Origin: Immundisolibacterales bacterium
GTDB lineage: Bacteria > Pseudomonadota > Gammaproteobacteria > HK1
Assembly (NCBI GenBank): GCA_026712715.1
Contig: JAPOPW010000025.1
Coordinates: forward strand, 1 to 64,000
DNA length: 64,000 bases
Direction: 5' to 3'
In this document: piece after piece, positions 14,853-25,916 of the stretch
Layout: every line of letters starts with the position of its first letter
Position numbering within the stretch: position 1 is the stretch's first letter
Program-made: the position numbers and the translations under genes
The notes under the pieces: generated by a model
Told to the model about the DNA's origin: nothing
Database searches by the model: none
What the model saw: the letters and a program-made list of their open reading frames with translations, nothing else

Positions 14853-15545
14853 TTATCGAAGGATCACGAGGTGCCGTTCGGCGTCGAGGCCCGGCACCCG
14901 AAGGGGCGCCACCTCGAAGGGGGCGCCGTCGAGCTCGGCGAGCTCGCGGGCGGGGTGGCGGCCCTTCATCGCGAGGACCGGGCCGCGGCAGCACGGGCGC
15001 ACGAGGGCGCGGATCCGGGCGAGGCTCCCCACCGCCCGCACGACCGCCGCGTCGAAGGGAGCGCAGGGCGCGAAGCCCTCCGCCCGGCCCTCGGCCACCT
15101 CGACGTTGGCGAGCCCGAGCGCGGCCACCGCGTGGCGGCAGAACCGGACCTTCTTGCCGTTGCCGTCGAGCAGCACGAAGCGAAGCTCGGGGAGGGCGAT
15201 GGCGAGGGGGATCCCGGGCAGTCCCGCCCCCGTCCCGAGGTCGAGGACCCGGGCGGCCGGCGCGTCGCGGTCCCCGCCCCCCGGCACGAGGTCCCGGAGC
15301 GGGGCCGCGATGCTGAGCGAGTCGAGAAGGTGGCTCGCCGCCCAGGCCGCATCGGGGGCGTCCGCGACCAGGTTGTAGGCGCGGTTCCAGCGGCGAAGCT
15401 CGGCGAGGAAGGAGAGGAGGCGCTCCTCGGCGCCCGGCGGAAGAGCGAGGCCGAGCGCGCCCGTCCCGGCCGCGAGCACGGCGCGGGTCCGAGCGCCCGC
15501 CCGGGCCGCGGCCGCCGCCGCCAGGCTCGCCGCGCCCGCCTCCAT
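14853..15545 (-). CDS. rsmG: 16S rRNA (guanine-527-N7)-methyltransferase RsmG (GidB)
   Basis: A 230-residue S-adenosylmethionine-dependent methyltransferase that modifies G527 of 16S rRNA; its loss gives low-level streptomycin resistance in many bacteria. The SAM site is VLDLGTGAGLPGIPLA, preceded by the family RWNRAYNLV and SHLLDSLSIA elements, and followed by VLLDGNGKKVRFCRH and VVRAVGSLA. The ATG at 15545 is chosen because it overlaps the mnmG stop (ATGA); the open frame continues far upstream only as a shadow of mnmG. An Ala-rich N-terminal extension of about 30 residues is unusual. Confidence 0.95.
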   Translation of the reverse strand: MEAGAASLAAAAAARAGARTRAVLAAGTGALGLALPPGAEERLLSFLAELRRWNRAYNLVADAPDAAWAASHLLDSLSIAAPLRDLVPGGGDRDAPAARVLDLGTGAGLPGIPLAIALPELRFVLLDGNGKKVRFCRHAVAALGLANVEVAEGRAEGFAPCAPFDAAVVRAVGSLARIRALVRPCCRGPVLAMKGRHPARELAELDGAPFEVAPLRVPGLDAERHLVILR

Positions 15546-17479
15546 CACGCCCCGCCGCGCGCGGCCCGGCGCCCTTCCTCGTCCCGCCGACCCTCCTCCC
15601 CGCGACGCTTCAGGTACACGAGCAGGAGGCTTACCGCGGCCGGGGTGACCCCGGAGACCCGGCCCGCCTGGCCGATGGTGGCCGGCCGGTGGCGCGCGAG
15701 CTTCTCGGAGACCTCCGCGGACAGGCCGCGCACGGCCGCGTAGTCGAAGCCGTCCGGGATCGGGAGGGCTTCGCGGGCGCGGTTGCGCGCGACCTCGTCG
15801 TCCTGGCGCTCGACGTAGCCCGCGTACTTCGCCTCGATCTCGAGCTGGGCCGCGATGCGCGCATCGGCGACGCCGGGCCCGGCGACGCGCATCAGATCCG
15901 CGTAGCGCACCTGCGGGCGCCGCAGGAGCTGCCACGCGCTCTGCTCGCGCCCGAGGGGGCGGCCGAGCACCTCGGCGACGACGGTCTCCGAAACGCGGCC
16001 GGGAACGAGGCGCAGGCCCTCGAGGCGCGCCCGTTCGCGTTCGAGGGCGCCGCGCCGGGCGCGGAACGCCGCGTGGCGCGCGTCGTCCACCAGCCCGAGC
16101 GCGCGGCCGGTCTCGGTGAGTCGCAGCTCGGCGTTGTCCTCGCGAAGGCGCAGCCGATACTCGGCCCGGCTCGTGAACATCCGGTACGGCTCGCTCGTCC
16201 CGAGGGTGGTGAGGTCGTCGATGAGGACGCCGATGTACGCCTCGTCGCGCCGCGGGCTCCACGGGGCGCGCCCGGCCACCCGGCGCGCGGCGTTGAGGCC
16301 GGCGACGAGTCCCTGGGCGGCGGCCTCCTCGTAGCCGGTGGTGCCGTTGATCTGGCCCGCGAACCAGAGCCCCTCGACGGCGCCCGTCTCGAGCGACGGA
16401 CGAAGGTCGCGGGGGTCGAAGTAGTCGTACTCGATGGCGTAGCCCGGCCGGGTGATGACCGCGTCCTCGAACCCCTCGATGGTGCGCACCAGCTCGTGCT
16501 GGACGTCGAAGGGGAGGCTCGTCGAGATCCCGTTCGGATAGACCTCGGAGGTGTCGAGGCCCTCGGGCTCGACGAAGACCTGATGCGAGGACCGGTCGGC
16601 GAAGCGCACCACCTTGTCCTCGACGGACGGGCAGTAGCGCGGCCCCGCCCCTTCGATGACCCCGGAGTACATGGGGGAGCGGTCGAGACCGCCGCGGATG
16701 ACGTCGTGGGTGCGCTCGTTGGTGCGGGCGATGTGGCAGGAGACCTGGCGGGGGCGCCCGGCCGGGGAAGGGAGCGGGTCGAACGAGAAGGCGGGGGGCG
16801 GATCGTCGCCCGGCTGCGCCGCGAGGCGCGCGTAGTCGATGGTGCGGCCGTCGAGGCGCGGCGGGGTGCCCGTCTTGAGGCGCCCGACCCGGAAGGGGAG
16901 CGCGCGGAGCTTCTCGGCGAGGGCGTTGGCCGGGGGGTCTCCGGCCCGCCCGCCCTGGTAGCTGCCGAGCCCGACGTGGATCCGCCCGCCGAGGAACGTG
17001 CCGGTGGTGAGCACCACCGCGGCGGCCCGCACGGCGAGACCCATGCGGGTCATCACCCCGGTCACCCGGCAGCTTCCCGCCCCTTCCTCGAGGAGCAGGT
17101 CGTCCACCGACTGCTGGAACAGGGAGAGGCGGGGGCAGGACTCGACGGCGCGGCGGATGGCGACGCGGTAGAGCTGGCGGTCGATCTGGGCCCGGGTCGC
17201 GCGCACGGCCGGACCGCGGCTCGCGTTCAGGGTGCGGAAGTGGATTCCGCAGCGGTCCGCGGCCCGCCCCATGATCCCGCCGAGGGCGTCGATCTCGCGC
17301 ACGAGGTGCCCCTTGCCGATGCCGCCGATCGCGGGGTTGCAGCTCATCTGCCCCAGGGTCTCGATGCTCTGGGTAAGGAGCAGGGTGCGGGCGCCGGCGC
17401 GGGCGGCGGCGAGGGCCGCCTCCGTCCCCGCGTGCCCGCCGCCGACGACGATGACGTCGAAGACCTGAGGATGGATCAT
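15545..17479 (-). CDS. mnmG: tRNA uridine-34 5-carboxymethylaminomethyl modification enzyme MnmG (GidA)
   Basis: A 644-residue FAD enzyme that with MnmE adds the cmnm5 group to U34 of certain tRNAs. The dinucleotide fold opens at residue 8 ([22 protein letters not shown]), and the MnmG signature [22 protein letters not shown] follows. [16 protein letters not shown] and [13 protein letters not shown] are also family blocks, and the helical C-terminus ends in [18 protein letters not shown]. The length matches the family. It leads the mnmG-rsmG-parA-parB block. mnmE, often the upstream neighbour, is absent here. Confidence 0.98.
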   Translation of the reverse strand: MIHPQVFDVIVVGGGHAGTEAALAAARAGARTLLLTQSIETLGQMSCNPAIGGIGKGHLVREIDALGGIMGRAADRCGIHFRTLNASRGPAVRATRAQIDRQLYRVAIRRAVESCPRLSLFQQSVDDLLLEEGAGSCRVTGVMTRMGLAVRAAAVVLTTGTFLGGRIHVGLGSYQGGRAGDPPANALAEKLRALPFRVGRLKTGTPPRLDGRTIDYARLAAQPGDDPPPAFSFDPLPSPAGRPRQVSCHIARTNERTHDVIRGGLDRSPMYSGVIEGAGPRYCPSVEDKVVRFADRSSHQVFVEPEGLDTSEVYPNGISTSLPFDVQHELVRTIEGFEDAVITRPGYAIEYDYFDPRDLRPSLETGAVEGLWFAGQINGTTGYEEAAAQGLVAGLNAARRVAGRAPWSPRRDEAYIGVLIDDLTTLGTSEPYRMFTSRAEYRLRLREDNAELRLTETGRALGLVDDARHAAFRARRGALERERARLEGLRLVPGRVSETVVAEVLGRPLGREQSAWQLLRRPQVRYADLMRVAGPGVADARIAAQLEIEAKYAGYVERQDDEVARNRAREALPIPDGFDYAAVRGLSAEVSEKLARHRPATIGQAGRVSGVTPAAVSLLLVYLKRRGEEGRRDEEGRRAARGGA

Positions 17480-17699
17480 CGTTCGGGCTGCGCTCTTTGC
17501 GGGAAGCCGTCGAAGCCCTCGGCCACGGCCCGGACCGGGATCGAGCTCGGGAACGCGTTCGGGTTCGGGTTCGGGAACGCGTTCGGAGCCCGGCTCAGGG
17601 CCCGGCTCCGAACGGGGCGGGCATCGCGGAGGCCGGGCCGGCGGCCGGTGCCGGGTGCGCCGGCCGGGCGGGACACCGCGAGGGGCTTGCGGGGCCGGC
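17480..17699. repeat. Low-complexity GC repeat with an 11-bp hairpin
   Basis: Short GTTCGG/GGAACGC units repeat from about 17548, ending in a perfect inverted repeat CGTTCGGAGCC (17580-17590) / GGCTCCGAACG (17604-17614) with a 13-nt loop. No T run follows on either strand, so it is not a classical terminator, but it lies after the YdhR-like gene and before mnmG on the minus strand. Confidence 0.5.
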
Positions 17700-18014
17700 T
17701 CAGTCGGCCGCGGCGGCCGGCTCGAGCGCGTTGTCGACGATCACCGGCGTCTCGAAGTACGAGATCCGGGGCTCCGCGCCGTAGCGCTCGGTGATGAACC
17801 GCTTCCATGTGTCGTCGTAGAAGGACTCGGCCGCCTCCCGGCTCTCCCAGAGGTAGCAGCCGCCGCCGATGCCGGTCGCGGCGTCGAAGAGGTAGTACTT
17901 GCGAACGAGGCCGGCGAGCCCGCGGTACTTCGGGGCGCTCCCCTCGTAGGCGTCGCGGGCCTGCTCGAGGGTGGTGCCGTCCTTGAGCGGGAACTGGATG
18001 ATGGCGGTGATCAT
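17700..18014 (-). CDS. YdhR-like putative monooxygenase (ferredoxin-like fold)
   Basis: A 104-residue protein like the YdhR/ABM dimeric alpha-beta barrel group. [13 protein letters not shown] opens the first strand, [18 protein letters not shown] and [18 protein letters not shown] are the characteristic blocks, and it ends in [12 protein letters not shown]. Members are proposed heme- or cofactor-free monooxygenases acting on aromatic or quinone substrates, but no reaction is established. The ATG at 18014 has a strong GGAGAAGG site; the longer open frame to 18068 is less likely. It stands alone between mnmG and an efflux gene. Confidence 0.75.
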   Translation of the reverse strand: MITAIIQFPLKDGTTLEQARDAYEGSAPKYRGLAGLVRKYYLFDAATGIGGGCYLWESREAAESFYDDTWKRFITERYGAEPRISYFETPVIVDNALEPAAAAD

Positions 18015-18156
18015 GGCCTTCTCCGGGCATTCGGACGAGAGGGCGCGAACCCTACCATACGCACGCACATGGACGGTCCCCCGTGCCCGCGACCCGGCGA
18101 ACGGGCGCCCGGTCCGGCGCGCGCGGCCCTCGCGGGGCGGAGCGGGGCGGGCCGGC

Positions 18157-19386
18157 TCAGGGCCGGCCGCGCCGCCGCGGACTTCCCCCGGCCCACCAGA
18201 TGGCGACGAGCATCCCGGCGCCGAAGACCGCGAACGCGCCGACCTGAGCGTACAGGGTGCCGTCGAAGCTCTGTCCGACGATGCCCCCGAGGGGCACCGC
18301 GATCAGGGTGGCGAGGGAGGCGACGACCGCCGCGCCGACCCCCGCGATGTGGCCGAGCGGCTCCATCGCGAGGGCGTTGAGGTTCCCGACGAGGAGCCCG
18401 ACGCACATGAACACGAAGAGGAAGTAGGCCATGAAGAGCCAGAACGGAAAGAGCCCGTCGACGGAGAAGAGTCCGAGCCAGGCGGCGGTCGAGACGAGCG
18501 CGATGGCGGTGGCGGCGATCGCCGAGAGGCGCCGCATCCCGTAGCGCATGACGAGGCGGCCGTTGACGATGGAGGCGGCTCCGATGACGAGGGCGAGGAT
18601 CGCGAACCAGGCGACGAAGAGATCGCGCACCCCGTAGCCCTGCTCGAACATCTGGGGGGCGGAGCTCAGGTACGCGACGAAGGGCGAGAACGCGAAGCCG
18701 GTGGCGATGGTGTAGCCGACGGCGGCCCGGATGCCGAGGACCTCGCGCACGGCCCGGGCGATGGTGCGAAGGGAGAACGGGCGGCGCCGCGCGGCGGGGA
18801 GCGTCTCCGGCTGGCGCAAGAGCAGCCACACGAAGGCGATGGCCGCGATGACGAAGAAGCCGATGAAGATCGACCGCCACCCGACGGTGCGAAGGACGAG
18901 GAGGCCCAGCGCCGGCGCGACCGCGGGGACGAGGATGAAGACGGCCATCGCGAACGACATGATGCGGGCCATCGGCCGGCCCCCGTACTGGTCGCGGACG
19001 AGGGCCACCATCACGATGCGCGGCGCCGCCACCCCGACGCCCTGAAGGACCCGGCCCGCGATCATCGCTTCGAACGTGGGCGCGACGACGGAGACGACGC
19101 ACCCGGCCATGAACACCGCGAGGCCGGCGTAGATCGCGGGCTTCCGCCCGATCCGGTCGGAGAGCGGCCCGAAGAGGACCTGGCCGAGCCCGAGCCCGAA
19201 GAAGAGGGACACGATCACGTACTGGACGTCGTTCGGGCGGGTCACCCCGAGGTCGTGCCCGAGCTCGGGGAGCGCCGGCAGCATGCCGTCGATGGCGAGG
19301 GCGACGAGGGAGAAGTGGAGCGCGACGAGCGGGATGAACTCGCCGGCGCGAAGCCGTTCTCCGGCCGTTTCTCCGACCGCGCTCAT
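18157..19386 (-). CDS. MFS drug-efflux transporter, Bcr/CflA type
   Basis: A 409-residue, 12-helix transporter of the major facilitator superfamily. FGPLSDRIGRKPAIYAGLAVF is the loop 2-3 signature with the D-R-x-G-R-K element, and the central loop (RQPETLPAARRRPFSLR) separates the two six-helix halves. The wording of the first half (LPALPELGHDLGVT, VGVAAPRIVMVALVRDQYGG) is like the Bcr/CflA multidrug group, probably proton-coupled export of small toxic compounds. The ATG at 19386 has GAGGAGGGGGAGCG before it. The C-terminal basic SPRRRGRP tail is cytoplasmic. Confidence 0.85.
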   Translation of the reverse strand: MSAVGETAGERLRAGEFIPLVALHFSLVALAIDGMLPALPELGHDLGVTRPNDVQYVIVSLFFGLGLGQVLFGPLSDRIGRKPAIYAGLAVFMAGCVVSVVAPTFEAMIAGRVLQGVGVAAPRIVMVALVRDQYGGRPMARIMSFAMAVFILVPAVAPALGLLVLRTVGWRSIFIGFFVIAAIAFVWLLLRQPETLPAARRRPFSLRTIARAVREVLGIRAAVGYTIATGFAFSPFVAYLSSAPQMFEQGYGVRDLFVAWFAILALVIGAASIVNGRLVMRYGMRRLSAIAATAIALVSTAAWLGLFSVDGLFPFWLFMAYFLFVFMCVGLLVGNLNALAMEPLGHIAGVGAAVVASLATLIAVPLGGIVGQSFDGTLYAQVGAFAVFGAGMLVAIWWAGGSPRRRGRP

Positions 19387-19608
19387 CGCTCCCCCTCCTC
19401 CGGCCCCGGCCGCGAGCTGCGCCCCGGGGGGCGCGGCGCCGGCGGCGGCCCGTCCCCTTCCCGGCGAGCGCGCATGGTACTCGCCCGCGCCCCGGCCGGC
19501 GCGCCTTCGCGCGCGTGTGCGGCTCACGGCCCGGCCGGGCGGGCGGCCGTGCGTCCGGGCAGCCACCGGGCGGCCACCCGGCGGCCATCCGGCGGGCCCT
19601 TCGCCCCG

Positions 19609-20838
19609 TCAGATCGCGACCCGTCGACGGGGGAGGATCAGGGTCAGCCCCAGCGCGACGACGGAAAGGACCAGCAGCGCGACGAACGCCCGGGTGTACG
19701 AGCCGTAGAGGTCGAAGACCGACGCGCCGACGAGCGCCCCCAGCCCGCCCGCCGCGTGGTGGACCATGGTGATGAGTCCGCTCACCGTGCCGAGGAGGGC
19801 GAGCCCCGCGCTCTCGCGGGCGAAGACGACCGCGAGCGGGGCGGTCATCCAGAAGGTCACCCCGTAGAGGAGGGCCGCCCCGACGATCACGGCCGTCTCG
19901 CCGCCCGCGAGCAGCAGCGCGCACAGCACGATGCGAAGGGCGAAGCACAGCGCGGTGGGGACCACGGGACCGAAGCGGTCGTTCAGCACCCCCGCGAGCA
20001 GCACCCCGACGAGGCCCGCGAGGCCCATGAACGCGAGCATGTTGCCGGCGACGAAGGTATCGACCCCCTCGTCGAGGGCGAAGGCCACCATGTGGGTCGC
20101 GACGAGGAAGTCCTGGAACCCGCAGACCGCGTAGATGACGAGGAGGAGCTGGAGGCGCCGGGAGGCGAGGGCCGCGCGGAGGGTTCGCGCGCCGTCCCCG
20201 GGCGCCGCGGCGGTCCGGGCGCCGCGGCCCGGGCCGGATGCGCGGCCCGGAGCCGGAGCCGGGGCCGGGGACCCCGCCCGCGCCATCGCGAAGACGAGCG
20301 GCAGCACGCACACCAGGGTCGCGATGCCGAGGGCGAGGAACGATCCCCGCCAGCCGAGGGTGGTGAGCTGGACCGCGAGCACGGAGATGATGAGGAGCTG
20401 GCCCACCCCCATGCCGGAGATGGCGATGCTGTTCGCCATCCCCATCCGGTGCGGATACCAGCGGCTGAGGAGCACCCCCACCGGGGTGACCGAGGTGCCC
20501 GCGCATCCGAGCGCGAACACCACGCCGTAGAACACGAGCGACTCCCACGGCTTCTCGATGAACCCCATCGCGACGAGGCCGAGGGCCGACACGAGCACCG
20601 ACGCCCCCAGCACGACGCGCGCGCCGTAGCGATCCACGAGCCGCCCGACCACGGGGAGGGCGCACGCGGAGAGCACCATGAACACGGTCACGCTGAGCGA
20701 GAGCGTGCTGCGGCTCCAGGCGAGGTCGTGCGCCATCGGGTGCAGGAGGAGCCCGATCGCGAAGCGCGCACCGCCGTTGAAGAGCAGCACGAGGAAGCAG
20801 ACCGCGAGCAGGAAGCGGGCGGCCGCGGCGTGATTCAC
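19609..20838 (-). CDS. MFS transporter, monocarboxylate/OFA-like
   Basis: A 409-residue 12-helix transporter. FNGGARFAIGLLLHPMAHDLAWSR and GRLVDRYGARVVLGASVLV fit the group that includes monocarboxylate and oxalate/formate antiporters; TSVTPVGVLLSRWYPHRMGMANSI is a further family block. The central cytoplasmic loop (about residues 190-225) is Ala/Pro/Gly-rich and poorly conserved. The substrate is unknown, an organic acid being likely. It is on the same strand as the Bcr-like gene, 222 bp upstream of it, and may or may not share its transcript. Confidence 0.82.
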   Translation of the reverse strand: MNHAAAARFLLAVCFLVLLFNGGARFAIGLLLHPMAHDLAWSRSTLSLSVTVFMVLSACALPVVGRLVDRYGARVVLGASVLVSALGLVAMGFIEKPWESLVFYGVVFALGCAGTSVTPVGVLLSRWYPHRMGMANSIAISGMGVGQLLIISVLAVQLTTLGWRGSFLALGIATLVCVLPLVFAMARAGSPAPAPAPGRASGPGRGARTAAAPGDGARTLRAALASRRLQLLLVIYAVCGFQDFLVATHMVAFALDEGVDTFVAGNMLAFMGLAGLVGVLLAGVLNDRFGPVVPTALCFALRIVLCALLLAGGETAVIVGAALLYGVTFWMTAPLAVVFARESAGLALLGTVSGLITMVHHAAGGLGALVGASVFDLYGSYTRAFVALLVLSVVALGLTLILPRRRVAI

Positions 20839-21077
20839 GAGCCTTCACTCCCGGCAAGGCCGCCGGCTGGCCGCACGTCAGCCGAAGGCGCCGTCGTGAC
20901 GGGGCGAATTCCTGCAAGGATCACGGCGAATTGCGCTATTCGAACCCAGTCCGACCGGGCATGCTGGATGCCGTGCGCGGACCGCGCCGGCGCCTTGGGG
21001 AGCATGCGCGGCTATGGTATCGTCGATCGCGACCCGGGTCCGCGCGAATCCGGACCGCTGCATGGAGGAGCCGGCCG

Positions 21078-21782
21078 ATGACTCAGCGCACACCCTCCCC
21101 CGCCGCCGTCGACTATCCGAGCGGTGACGGCAAGCCGTTGGCGGAGAACGACTGGCAGCTCCGGGCGATTTTCGATTCGTTCACGGCCCTCGACCACCAC
21201 TTCCGGGACCGCCCGGACGTGTACGTCTCCTCCGACCTCCTCATCTACCACGAGGAAGGGAACCCGCGTGCCCGGGCTGCGCCCGACGTGTTCGTGGTGT
21301 ACGGCGTGCCCAAGCACAAGCGCCCCGTCTACAAGCTGTGGGAAGAAGGGGTGACGCCCGCGTTCGTGCTGGAGGTGGCGTCGCGGGGGACCTGGCGCGA
21401 GGACGAGGGCCGCAAGGCGCAGCTCTACGAACGGCTGGGGGTGCGCGAGTACTTTCAGCACGATCCGACCGGGGAGTACCTCGGGCTGCGGTTGAAGGGC
21501 CGGCGCCTCGTGCGGGGCGCGTACGAGCCGCTGCGGGCCGTGGAGTACCTGGACGGCGCGTCGTTGCTTCGAAGCGACACGCTGTGCCTCGACGTCCGCG
21601 TCAAGGGCGAGGAGATCTGCTTCCTCGAGCCGGGAACCGGCCGGCGCATCCTCAAGTACGCGGAGCTCGACGCAGCGCGGCAAGCCGCCGAGTCGCGGGC
21701 CGAGACGGCCGAGTCGCGGGCCGAAGCAGCCGAAGCCCGCATCGCGGAGCTCGAAGCGCTCCTTCGCGCGCAAGGCGGCTGA
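21078..21782 (+). CDS. Uma2-family PD-(D/E)XK nuclease with coiled-coil tail
   Basis: A 234-residue protein, the second Uma2 member in the window. The ATG at 21078 has GGAGGAG eight bases upstream. The core holds [16 protein letters not shown], then [20 protein letters not shown] (acidic centre and Lys) and [17 protein letters not shown]. The last 40 residues form a heptad-like coiled coil with repeated AAESRAE units, probably for oligomerisation. It differs from the first copy in the N-terminus and tail, so the two are not recent duplicates. It lies just upstream of glyQ without obvious partners. Confidence 0.75.
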   Translation: MTQRTPSPAAVDYPSGDGKPLAENDWQLRAIFDSFTALDHHFRDRPDVYVSSDLLIYHEEGNPRARAAPDVFVVYGVPKHKRPVYKLWEEGVTPAFVLEVASRGTWREDEGRKAQLYERLGVREYFQHDPTGEYLGLRLKGRRLVRGAYEPLRAVEYLDGASLLRSDTLCLDVRVKGEEICFLEPGTGRRILKYAELDAARQAAESRAETAESRAEAAEARIAELEALLRAQGG

Positions 21783-21857
21783 TCGCAGGGCGTCCCCTCC
21801 CGCCGTCGCGCCTCGCCCCGGCCGGACCGCGCCTTCGTTCCCCCGGGGCGGCGCCGC

Positions 21858-21863
21858 TATACT
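21858..21863 (+). promoter_or_regulatory. Candidate -10 element of the glyQS operon
   Basis: TATACT lies 41 bp before the glyQ ATG in otherwise GC-rich DNA. A matching -35 is weak (TTCGTT, 18 bp upstream). Confidence 0.4.
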
Positions 21864-21904
21864 TGCGGCCCCTCTCGCCCCGGCCGCCCGAACGCCTCCG
21901 AACG

Positions 21905-22838
<934 letters not shown>

Positions 22839-22846
<8 letters not shown>

Positions 22847-24944
22847 GTCCGATCGGCGCGACCTCCTGGCGGAGATCGGCACCGAGGAGCTCCCGCCGCA
22901 GAGCCTTCGGGGGCTCTCCGAGGCGTTCGCGTGCGAAGTGCGCGAAGGGCTCGCGAAGGCGGGTCTCGCGTGCCGCGAGGTCGAGCCCTTCGCCACCCCG
23001 CGCCGCCTCGCGCTCATCGCGCGCGGGGTGCCGTCCACGGTCCCCGGGCGCGCGCGCGAGCGGCGCGGGCCCGCGGTCGCGGCCGCCTTCGACCCGGCCG
23101 GGGAGCCGACCCGCGCGGCCCTCGGGTTCGCGCGCTCGTGCGGGGTGGACGTCGCCGCGCTCGGCCGGATCGAGACCCCGAAGGGGGCGTGGCTCGTGCA
23201 CCGGGTCGAGGAGCCGCCGCGCCCGGCGGCCGACCTCGTCCCGGGGGTCGTCGAGGCGGCGCTCGCCCGGCTGCCCGTCGCGCGCCGCATGCGCTGGGGC
23301 GACGGCGACGCCGAGTTCGTGCGGCCGGTGCACTGGCTGGTGCTGCTGCTCGGCGAGGAAGTGGTCGAGGCGACCGTTCTCGGGATCCGGTCGGGACGCG
23401 AGACCCGCGGCCACCGCTTCCATCACCCGGAGCCGATCGCGCTCGCCAACCCCGGGGAGTACCGCGACAAGCTCCGCCGCCCCGGGCGGGTGGTCGCCTC
23501 CTTCGCCGAGCGCCGCGGGCTCGTCGACCGGCTCGTCGCGCAGACCGCGGCCGAGCTCGGCGGGCGGGCGGTCCTCGACGACGGTCTCCTCGACGAGGTG
23601 ACCGCGCTCGTCGAGTGGCCGGTGGCGGTCGCGGGCCGCTTCGAGGCGCGCTTCCTCGACCTCCCGCGCGGGGTCATCGCGGCCACCCTGCAGGGACACC
23701 AGCGCTACTTCCCGGTCGAGGACGAGCACGGCCGGCTGCGAAGCTCGTTCATCACGATCAGCAACATCGAGAGCCGCCGCCCGGACGCCGTCCGGGCGGG
23801 GAACGAGCGGGTCGTGCGGCCCCGGCTCGAGGACGCGGCGTTCTTCGTCCGCTCGGACCTCGAGAAGCCCCTTCCGGCTTGGCGACCGGCCCTCGAAGGG
23901 GTCGTGTTCCAGGAGAAGCTGGGGTCGATGGCCGCGAAGTCGGACCGGGTCGCCGCCCTCGTCCGGCACGTGGGCCGGGCGGCCGGACTCGACGCGGAGC
24001 GAACGGGCGCCGCGGTGCGGGCGGCGGAGCTCTACAAGTGCGACCTGGTGACCGCGATGGTCGGCGAGTTCCCGGACCTCCAGGGCTACATGGGCGCCTG
24101 CTACGCGCGGGCCGCGGGGGAGCCGGAGGCGGTTGCCGGCGCCATCGAGGAAGCGTACCTCCCGCGCTTCGCCGGCGATGCGATCCCGCGCTCCGCGGCC
24201 GGGAGGGTGCTCGCGATCGCGGAACGGCTCGATACCGTCGCCGGCATCTTCGGGATCGGCCTCGGTCCGACCGGAGACCGGGATCCGTTCGCGCTGCGGC
24301 GAAGCGCGCTCGGGGTGCTCCGGATCCTCGTCGAGGCCGAGATCGACGCGGATCTCGAGGACCTGCTCCGCCACGCCGTCGCCGGGTACGGCGACACCCT
24401 CGACGCAGGCGCCGACCGGCTTGCCGCGGAGGTGTTCGAGTTCGTGGTGGAGCGGCTGCGGGGATGGTCGCAGGCGCCGCCCGACGTGTTCGCCGCCGTC
24501 CACGCCCGGCGGCCGGTCCGGCCCCTCGACTTCGTGCGCCGGATGAAGGCGGTGGAGTCGTTCCGGGCGCTCCCCGAGGCGGCGAGCCTCGCGGCCGCCA
24601 ACAAGCGGATCGCCAACATCCTGCGGCAGGTCGCGGAGCTCGATCCGGATGCGCAGGGCCGCCGGGCCGACGTGGACCCGGGGCTGTTCGCCGAGCCGGC
24701 GGAAGGCGGCCTCGCGGCCCGGGTCGACGAGGTGGCGCCGGGGGTGGAGGCGCGGCTCGCGCGCGGCGACTACGCCGGGGCGATGAGCACGCTCGCCGGA
24801 CTTCGCGAGAGCGTCGACTCGTTCTTCGACGAGGTGCAGGTCATGACCGACGACGCGGCGGTGCGCGCGAACCGGCTCGCCCTCCTCGCCAGGATCGGGG
24901 GTCTCTTCCTCGAGACCGCCGACATCTCGCGCCTTCAGGCCTGA
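22839..24944 (+). CDS. glyS: Glycyl-tRNA synthetase beta subunit
   Basis: A 701-residue beta subunit that binds tRNA-Gly. [22 protein letters not shown] is the family start; [48 protein letters not shown] and [13 protein letters not shown] follow in order, and the C-terminal anticodon-binding region carries [18 protein letters not shown]. The length is close to the usual 690. It is coupled to glyQ by an overlap, as in most proteobacteria. Confidence 0.98.
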
Positions 24945-25068
24945 AGCGTCGCACTTGTCCCCGCCGGTCGACCCGATCCCGGAGCCTGGTCCGAAGACCC
25001 CGCCCCCGAAGACCCCGCCCCCGAGGGCGACGGGTCAGGGGGCGGGGGCTCCGGGCGACGAGCCCCGG

Positions 25069-25830
25069 ATGGCCGCGGACGGACCCCCGGCGGGCTGGCG
25101 CCCCACCCTGCGCGAAGCGGCCGGCTCGGCCGCATTCTTCGCCGGGCTCGTCGTCTCGACCGTCGCCTTCGCCCTCGCCGCCCCGTTGAGCGCACCGTTC
25201 CCGTACCGTGCGCGCTATCGCTTCATCACCCGCTGGAGCCGGTTCAACCTCTGGTGGCTCGGGGTGACCTGCCGGCTGCATCACGTCGTGGAGGGGGCGG
25301 GGAACCTGCCGCACGAGCCCGCCGTCGTCCTTTGCCGCCACGAGTCGATGTGGGAGACGCTCGCCCTCCAGACCCTGTTCGCCCCGCAGACCTGGCTCCT
25401 CAAGAAGTCGCTCCTTCGGGTGCCGTTCTTCGGGTGGGGCCTCGCGCTGCTGCGGCCCATCGCGATCGACCGCGCCGCGGGGGTCGAGGCGATGCGGTCG
25501 CTCGTCCGCGAGGGCGCCCGGTGCCTCGAGGACGGGGCGTGGGTGGTGGTGTTCCCCGAGGGCACGCGGCTCGCGCCCGGAGAGTACCGGGGGTTCCGCC
25601 GGGGCGGAGCGCTGCTCGCCAAGCGCACCGGCCGGGCCGTCGTGCCGATCGCCCACAACTCCGGGGACTATTGGCGCCGACGCCGCTTCATCAAGCGGCC
25701 GGGGACCATCCGGCTCGTGGTCGGGCCACCCATCGCGCCGCGCGATGCGAGTCCGAGCGAGATCACGCGCCGCGCGGAGGGATGGGTGCGCGACGAGGTC
25801 GAATCGATCCGCGCCCGCCCGATGCGATAA
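25069..25830 (+). CDS. plsC: 1-acyl-sn-glycerol-3-phosphate acyltransferase (PlsC family)
   Basis: A 253-residue acyltransferase that converts lysophosphatidic to phosphatidic acid at the inner membrane. One hydrophobic helix (FFAGLVVSTVAFALAAPL) precedes the acceptor motif CRHESMWETLALQ, which is HX4E rather than the usual HX4D, as in the proteobacterial subgroup encoded next to glyS. VVVFPEGTRLAPGEYRGF is the second motif. The start is uncertain: the ATG at 25069 is used, but a TTG at 24955 just after glyS would add 38 residues, mostly a Pro/Lys repeat encoded by two 15-bp tandem units (24993-25022). gmhB, often between glyS and plsC, is missing. Confidence 0.9.
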   Translation: MAADGPPAGWRPTLREAAGSAAFFAGLVVSTVAFALAAPLSAPFPYRARYRFITRWSRFNLWWLGVTCRLHHVVEGAGNLPHEPAVVLCRHESMWETLALQTLFAPQTWLLKKSLLRVPFFGWGLALLRPIAIDRAAGVEAMRSLVREGARCLEDGAWVVVFPEGTRLAPGEYRGFRRGGALLAKRTGRAVVPIAHNSGDYWRRRRFIKRPGTIRLVVGPPIAPRDASPSEITRRAEGWVRDEVESIRARPMR

Positions 25831-25916
25831 TCGAAGGACAGGAAATTTTTCGTGTAACGAACTAAAGTACGGAAGCAGTGTCATCGGTCGACAAGCAGAC
25901 CTCAAGGAGCCTGAAT

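Noticed and set aside
12889-17479. parS site near parAB
   Set aside because: No sequence close to TGTTTCACGTGAAACA was found by eye here; CACGTG occurrences elsewhere lie in coding DNA without the flanking arms.
17580-17614. Terminator after the YdhR-like gene
   Set aside because: The 11-bp stem is strong but no T run follows on either strand, so it is listed as a repeat only.
17971-21081. Open frame of 1036 codons on the plus strand
   Set aside because: It is antisense to two MFS genes with clear membrane helices; its product is an Arg/Asp/Glu/His mixture typical of shadow frames in GC-rich DNA.
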